Positions 63,350 through 64,000 of a DNA stretch of 64,000 nucleotides are shown here, one piece after another. Position 1 is the first letter of the stretch. Every line of letters starts with the position of its first letter. The notes beneath the pieces were generated by a model. That model was given only the letters and a program-made list of their open reading frames with translations. It was not told where the DNA came from and did no database searches. The position numbers and the translations under genes are program-made. The stretch is from Rhizodiscina lignyota. Its lineage: Eukaryota > Ascomycota > Dothideomycetes > Aulographales > Rhizodiscinaceae. The stretch spans positions 62,001 through 126,000 of the forward strand of contig ML978141.1 of NCBI GenBank assembly GCA_010015805.1, in the 5' to 3' direction.

Positions 63350-64000
63350 TTAGACGTACTCCCGGAGAGGTACATCATTGATCGTTCCCTCGTCAAAATC
63401 AATCGCTATCTCTCTGGGCTGCCAATCGTCCTCATACATTTGGGATATGAAGTAGAGCTCGTGTTCGTACAGCCCAATGTCTTTCGCTATACGGAAATCG
63501 TCCCCTGTGCGGCGGAAGTTAGCCGTACATTATTGTCCTTGAATGGAAGGTACTTACTTTTCTGCTCAACAAGTTCTTTAGTTCGCATCAAGAACATAAC
63601 CTCCTTTTCACTCATCGCGGCAAATGGCGTGGCGTGACGTCTTCGCCAGTCAAGCTTGAACGGGTCGCATGGTTGCGTGCGGTAGTGGTAGTGAGAAAGA
63701 AAGACATTGGCGGCGTGATGGCGCTCTTGTACAAAAGCAGGCATTGCATAGCGACGCTGTTTGTAGAAGATCAGTCGATAATAGTAATCCTTCGGAGTAC
63801 TGAAACTTACTTTCAAGCCATGCTTCCTTGCATTTTTGTAATTTTCGTTTGATATTCTCGCACAACTGTGCATTGACATGAAGGTTATGAGGTAAACTGT
63901 CATCCAAGTGCTTGGCTTGTTCGACAGGATTAATTTCTGCAGATCTTCCAGGACCTTCTTCCGTAGAGGTTGCAAGACTCCCAGGGTGAGGATCATGTCG
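63350..64000 (-). CDS. Conserved fungal protein, C-terminal part (gene runs off the window)
   Basis: Minus-strand gene whose 5' part lies beyond the window. Exons 64000-63811, 63756-63558 and 63504-63350 (stop at 63352-63350), with introns of 54 and 53 nt. The spliced protein reads RKHGLK-RRYAMPAFVQERHH, then FKLDWRRRHATPFAAM and, after the last splice, GLYEHELYFISQMYEDDW. This matches the conserved C-terminal region of fungal proteins often annotated as Zn2Cys6-type regulators, from memory of the pattern rather than a search. Other functions are possible because the N-terminus is not visible. Confidence 0.7.

Overview
This is a 64 kb stretch of nuclear DNA from a filamentous ascomycete (Pezizomycotina, most likely a Dothideomycete; the class is inference). 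The signs are protein genes on both strands, many GT-AG introns mostly of 44-100 nt with CTAAC-like branch sites, fungal gene families (PMA1, fungal S41 and S10 peptidases, a Zn2Cys6 factor, an F-box-like protein), and two TpA-rich repeat copies that look RIP-mutated. I found no tRNA, rRNA or CRISPR array.

Layout. 0-1.6 kb: the end of an NmrA-like gene, convergent with a short-chain dehydrogenase. 1.6-5.3 kb: no gene I can defend. 5.3-8.2 kb: an F-box-like gene with an acidic tail and one in-frame stop. 9.1-10.9 kb: QCR10 (complex III) and PUP2 (proteasome alpha-5). 11.9-13.7 kb: a secreted serine carboxypeptidase. 15.5-21.7 kb: three secreted or repeat-rich proteins that evolve by repeat change. 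22.4-27.3 kb: CLPX and, divergently, the glycogen branching enzyme with a STRE/G-rich promoter. 27.5-28.9 and 33.0-33.65 kb: two copies of one repeat family, bracketing ATP2. 34.3-34.8 kb: a SnoaL-like protein. 34.8-39.9 kb: five kb with no recognisable gene. 39.9-42.9 kb: PMA1. 43.7-46.4 kb: an aldo/keto reductase and a MmgE/PrpD protein. 47.3-51.9 kb: an accessory patch (alpha/beta hydrolase, second aldo/keto reductase, Zn2Cys6 factor), each with a break or awkward splice. 52.5-57.1 kb: SF3B2/CUS1 and an RS-rich protein. 58.6-61.3 kb: a secreted S41-family protein. 61.6-62.1 kb: a small unknown protein. 63.35 kb to the edge: the 3' end of a fungal gene of unknown function.

The main discovery is in ATP2 (F1-ATPase beta). 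One of its spliceosomal introns is 1,497 nt, against 49-82 nt for the other five, and carries a complete 406-codon sense-strand ORF. The encoded protein has a GIY-YIG-nuclease-like domain followed by two C2H2 zinc fingers. The intron lies between codons of an almost invariant stretch of the beta subunit. This is the layout of a homing endonuclease gene, but in a nuclear spliceosomal intron of a housekeeping gene rather than in a self-splicing intron or an intein.

A second pattern is that all the large housekeeping genes read cleanly through, while several accessory genes carry one indel, stop or lost splice site each. Either these accessory genes are decaying or the assembly has local errors; the intact housekeeping genes favour the first reading.
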